Made by a program: the position numbers and the translations under genes. A stretch of DNA of 64,000 nt from Ceraceosorus guamensis (taxonomy: Eukaryota > Basidiomycota > Exobasidiomycetes > Ceraceosorales > Ceraceosoraceae): the NCBI RefSeq assembly GCF_003144195.1, contig NW_020290075.1, positions 1 through 64,000 of the forward strand, in the 5' to 3' direction. Below are positions 60,675-64,000 of this stretch, one piece after another (position 1 is the stretch's first letter; each line of letters begins with the position of its first letter). The notes under the pieces were generated by a model that saw nothing but the letters and a program-made list of their open reading frames with translations, had not been told where the DNA came from and did no database searches.

Positions 60675-61589
60675 GGCGCTGAGCTGAGGCTCCGTGTCGC
60701 GCCCTCACCAAGACTCACCTCGTAGGCTGGGCGATGGAACGAGGCGAGACGGTGCCCACTGTGACTTGCGGCAGGAGCGGCGTGTACAGGCTGCGGGGGC
60801 GAAGGCGAGGCCGCGGAGCGCATCAGTGGGGGGCATGTATGCGCGTATGCACGCCAGCTCGCCAACTCACAAGTAGTTTTCCTTGCTAATGACGATGACA
60901 TTGTACTCGAGATTGTCCTGCGCAGGCGTGGCGCGGCGCGGCACCTCTTTAGCGGCGGCCTCCACTTCGCAAACGTGCACTTAGCCACCCCCCACACACA
61001 CACTCACAATCTCCTTGAGTAGGGCAGTAGCGCCCCAACCTGAGCCCAGCACGACGATGGTCTTTTTGGTGGGGTCCAGAGGCAGCTGTTGGTCCGGCGG
61101 GTGATTGCTCTCGTGCACGTAGTAAGCCAGCGTGCCCGCACCCAGCAGCAGCGTCAAGTAGGTCCATCTGCGCAGTCTCTTGAAGAAGCCAGCGCGCGGG
61201 GGCGGGGGCGGGGGCGGGGGCGATGGGGGCGGTGTGGGAGGAGAAGAGGAGGAGGAGGAAGCAGCAGAAGCAGCAGCAGCAGCAGCAGCAGGACCCGGCT
61301 GGAATCGCACCTGTTGCGCTGCCGCTTTGGCTGTAGGCGTCTCCAGCAGAGGATTCTGAGCCGCAGCCGCAGCCGCAGACGCAGACGCAGACGCAGCCGC
61401 AGCCACAGCGCTGCTGGCTCCCCAAAACGATCTCTGCGAAGAGCCCAAGGGTGGAGCGACGCGCGCCGCCTGCTTGCAGACTCGTGGGATGATTACGTCA
61501 GCAGCAGCACCAGCTCCAGCTCGGCGCGCCGAATGGGCTCGCAGAGCGCACTGATGCGTCGCCACACGCAACGTCGAGCTGGCAAACAT
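59184..61589 (-). CDS. Alternative (type II) NADH:ubiquinone oxidoreductase, mitochondrial
   Basis: Non-proton-pumping NADH dehydrogenase (Nde1/Ndi1 type) passing electrons from NADH to ubiquinone at the mitochondrial inner membrane. Exons on the minus strand: 61589-61008, 60917-60871, 60790-60719, 60634-60218 and 59960-59184. Seen: a long Ala/Arg/Ser presequence-like N-terminus, one membrane span (WTYLTLLLGAGTLAYYV, about residues 145-160) as in external enzymes, first dinucleotide motif VVLGSGWGATALL, YNVIVISKENYFLYTPLLP, DYLVVAVGSQNQTF, second motif CVVGGGPTGVEAAAEMHDF, LVEALPQILPAFSKGLVEYTE, GMLIWAAGN, IFAVGDATAT and a C-terminal RDITRE. No EF-hand insert. Total about 632 residues. The join between exons 4 and 5 does not close in frame with canonical splice sites. 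Confidence 0.93.
59963..60080. repeat. GTGGGC/GTGAGC hexamer array in NADH dehydrogenase intron
   Basis: About eighteen imperfect hexamers, with two GACGTGTGGGC blocks, filling half of the last intron directly upstream of its acceptor on the minus strand. Confidence 0.9.
60641..60673. repeat. Poly-G (33) = poly-C before a 3' splice site on the minus strand
   Basis: On the minus strand a pure C33 run is followed by GCGCAG, the acceptor of exon 4 at 60634. Same arrangement as in VPS18. Confidence 0.95.
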
Positions 61590-63600
61590 GACGAAGTCGG
61601 TCGGGAGCGAGGAGCGAGGAGCGAGGAGGTGGTCGCGAATGAACCTCGTCGCGGTGATGCGCGCGCCTTATCTTTTAAACTTGGACGCGCGCGCGCGCGA
61701 GAAGAATGTCAAATCATCCAGGGTTCGCGGTGCGTGCTGCATGCGCGCGCGCGCCCCCCAACACTCACGAATCGTGGACGCAAACTCGCGCGCGCGACTC
61801 GATCGTGACTGTGACTCTTTTTGACTTGCTATGCACGCGCGCGCGCGCAGCATGCAGCAGCACAACCGCGGTGCGGCACGGCAATCTCGGTGATGGCCGC
61901 GGTGATTGCCGATGCGTGCGTGCGCGGTGCGGGCGTGCGTGCGGGCGTGCGTGCGTGCGTGCCCGCGGACATGTGCATGCCACAGCTTGATCCGCGGCCA
62001 TGCATGCACGCACCCGCCACGATCACTCCCGCCGCGAGCCACCGCCCGCAGCAAATCGATCGCGATCCACCGCACCGCGAGCCTTGACTTGACATTCACA
62101 GATTCATACGGCAATCTGTGTGAATGTGCACGCACGCACGACGCGCTCGTGTGAGTGATGTGCGCGGGCAAGAGCGAGCATCAACCAGGACGGAGCCGCG
62201 CGCTGCTGCTGCTGCTGCCGGGGCAAGTCACAGTCAAGAACGAGGCCGCAGTTTTGCCTACAGAATCGTGGATCACGTGAACATCACTCGTCACGAGTAA
62301 CGAGTCCTTTGGTAGACGACAGAGAGCGTGCCATTTGACGAGTCAGGAGCCGAGCGACTCGCTTAGCAAATCGCATGCCAGCATCTCTCTCGCATTTCGT
62401 GATGATGAAAGAAAGCAAGGGGAGAGGTAGGCGGGGCCCAGCGTCGGCCAGGATGCCGATCACATTCGTCTCGAAGGGCAAGAATAGATGGCGCGCACAG
62501 GGAAGCAGGTGGCGAACAACATCTATCATTGCAACGAAAAGAACGGCAAGACCGGTTCATGTGACGAGCCGATGGGACACGGGGCAGGTTAGAGTTGCTC
62601 GAGCGTAACATGCGAGGCTGCTAGCGGGAAAGCAGGTGGTGATCGGATGGCTGGTCTGACTAGACGGGGCAAGGGGCCTTTCTATCTGCTGAGAATGCTG
62701 GATCCACGTACGCCTTTGCAGCCCAGAGAAGATGATGCGGATGAGCCGTTCCCGGCCGAGAGGTTCTTGAAGTAGACGACCAAGACTCCAAGATATAGCG
62801 GTTGAATGCTTGTCGACGGTGTGTGTGCGGTAGCTACTACAAGAACTGGCAGGGCCCGGCACCAAGGAGCAAGGTCTATGCATGGAAGCCGCAAGCATTG
62901 ACAGAGGAAGAGGAGCCGAGCGCTATAAAAGAAACAGCGCGCCGGTAAAAGTAGGCTAAATCAAGGCGTTTAGAGCTTACACTAGTGGGATCAATGAAGG
63001 CCCAAACCGTGCAGCAGAAAGGCCCATGCGCGTGCTGCTAGGGTGGATTCTCTACGCTCGGACATATGTACCGGTGCTGCACACAGCCACGAAGAAGAAA
63101 CCTGAGGGCGTGCCAAGACCGTTCAAGTACCTCATGCATGGAAGGGGACCGTGCGCTCGATAATGGGCACTCGTATGAGAGCCCTCTGGCCTGCAGCTTA
63201 ATCAGGACGGGCGCCGTGAAGGAGACCAACAAACATCGCCTTGTGACCCAGTCGGAGACTGCCCGACTTGGGGAGATCAGCCCACTCTTCTCACACCGAT
63301 TTGGGCGAACCCCACACTGAGCCGAGGCTGCTATGATGCGGCGATAGGGAGGGACCCTTGGCAGAACATTTTGGCCGACTCCTCAGAGATAAGGGACGCG
63401 CGGGTATGACATCCCCCCCCGAAACAATGCCTTTATCCTCGTCGTCTTTACCTGCATCATCCCCTTTCCTCTCATTGCTCTTGCTCCCACGACAACAACC
63501 CCACTCGGCAATTTGGTCACCTTGGTCGTCGCCTCCGAGCGCTACCCCTCGAGTCCCACGACAACAACGCGACAGCTTCCACCTCCGCAAACCCGTCATC
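61590..63600. other. Right-hand intergenic DNA, composition shift near 62.4 kb
   Basis: 61590-62400 resembles other promoters here: alternating (GC)n at 61686-61700 and 61837-61850, GCGTGCGTGCGTGC at 61937-61965, E-box GATCACGTGAAC at 62271-62282. From about 62400 the sequence is more even in composition, lacks these words, and holds a TATA-like GCTATAAAAG at 62922-62931 and a pyrimidine-rich leader 63410-63600 with CCCACGACAACAAC twice (63487-63500 and 63557-63570). No coding sequence recognised. Confidence 0.4.
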
Positions 63601-64000
63601 ATGGATGATTTTCGAGAAGGCGATGCTATGCAACAGGACCTAGAATTCGAGGCTCAAACGCAGGAAGCAATCAAAGGAACGCAGACAGTTTACGAATTCG
63701 AAGAATACGTAAACAAATGGGAGGAAAACGACCAGGAAGCGGTTGATCCTGCAAAAGCCAAGTTGGCGCTGAAGCGCAAAGTGCCCATTCCACCGAACAC
63801 TCATCAATTCTTGTTTGGAGAAGGGTACAAGCTGATGGCAAGTGGGAATCAGGAAGTCCCATCACGTTTGAAAATGACCGTACGTGCGCAGCTGCACCAA
63901 CAGGGCATGAAAGACGCCAAAGTGGAGCTTCACCAGCGCGGCAACCTCATCCGTGGGGTCGACGTGTGGTATGATGCAGACCGGAAAGCTCAACCGGAGA
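63601..64000 (+). CDS. Unidentified reading frame running off the right edge
   Basis: An ATG in context CATCATGGATG opens a frame of at least 133 codons with no stop before the window ends. The protein is hydrophilic and charged (MDDFREGDAMQQDLEFEAQ, EFEEYVNKWEENDQEAV, KRKVPIPPNTHQFLFGEG, RAQLHQQGMKDAKVELHQRG). The long leader with a TATA-like site about 670 bases upstream and the different base composition make either a host gene or the first frame of a mobile element possible. No domain recognised. Confidence 0.5.
   Translation, partial: MDDFREGDAMQQDLEFEAQTQEAIKGTQTVYEFEEYVNKWEENDQEAVDPAKAKLALKRKVPIPPNTHQFLFGEGYKLMASGNQEVPSRLKMTVRAQLHQQGMKDAKVELHQRGNLIRGVDVWYDADRKAQPE

Overview
The window looks like nuclear DNA of a GC-rich basidiomycete fungus, most likely a smut relative (Ustilaginomycotina; this is inferred from gene content and style, not proven). 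Genes are closely packed and cut by many short introns of about 50-110 bases with GTGAGT-like donors and CAG/TAG acceptors. The recognisable set is fungal: Byr4, a MYST acetyltransferase, Vps18, a mitochondrial dehydrogenase kinase, an alternative NADH dehydrogenase, an RTA1 protein and a BAHD acyltransferase.

Layout. 1-17.8 kb is conserved housekeeping DNA: an acyl-CoA ligase entering from the left edge, a small poly-Q protein, a ZIP zinc transporter, a five-exon membrane protein with a GC-AG intron, Byr4 (septation), UMP/CMP kinase and Esa1/Tip60 acetyltransferase. 17.8-32 kb is a different landscape: more AT-rich, with no recognisable family, decayed reading frames, several small multi-exon candidates, a 25-residue in-frame tandem repeat and two pairs of diverged direct repeats. 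32.8-45.2 kb returns to ordinary genes: a membrane-anchored nuclear-type protein, a BAHD acyltransferase with a 36-histidine run, a five-exon coiled-coil protein that may be CENP-O/Mal2, an RTA1 protein and a short-chain dehydrogenase. 45.2-61.6 kb holds a secreted repeat protein, Vps18, a PDK/BCKDK-type kinase, a second small secreted protein and an external-type NADH dehydrogenase. 61.6-64 kb is intergenic DNA followed by an unidentified reading frame that runs off the right edge.

How the genes relate. There is no operon or obvious pathway cluster. Links are general: Byr4 acts in mitotic exit and septation, a possible CENP-O acts at kinetochores, Vps18 works in vacuolar fusion, and the kinase and NADH dehydrogenase act in mitochondria. 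The two signal-peptide proteins are effector candidates. Intergenic DNA is full of CACGTG E-boxes, GAGTCA/TGACTC motifs and simple repeats. Unusually, long pure C tracts lie directly before two 3' splice sites and upstream of the ZIP start codon. Exon joins given here were built by hand from reading-frame phase, splice signals and family conservation.
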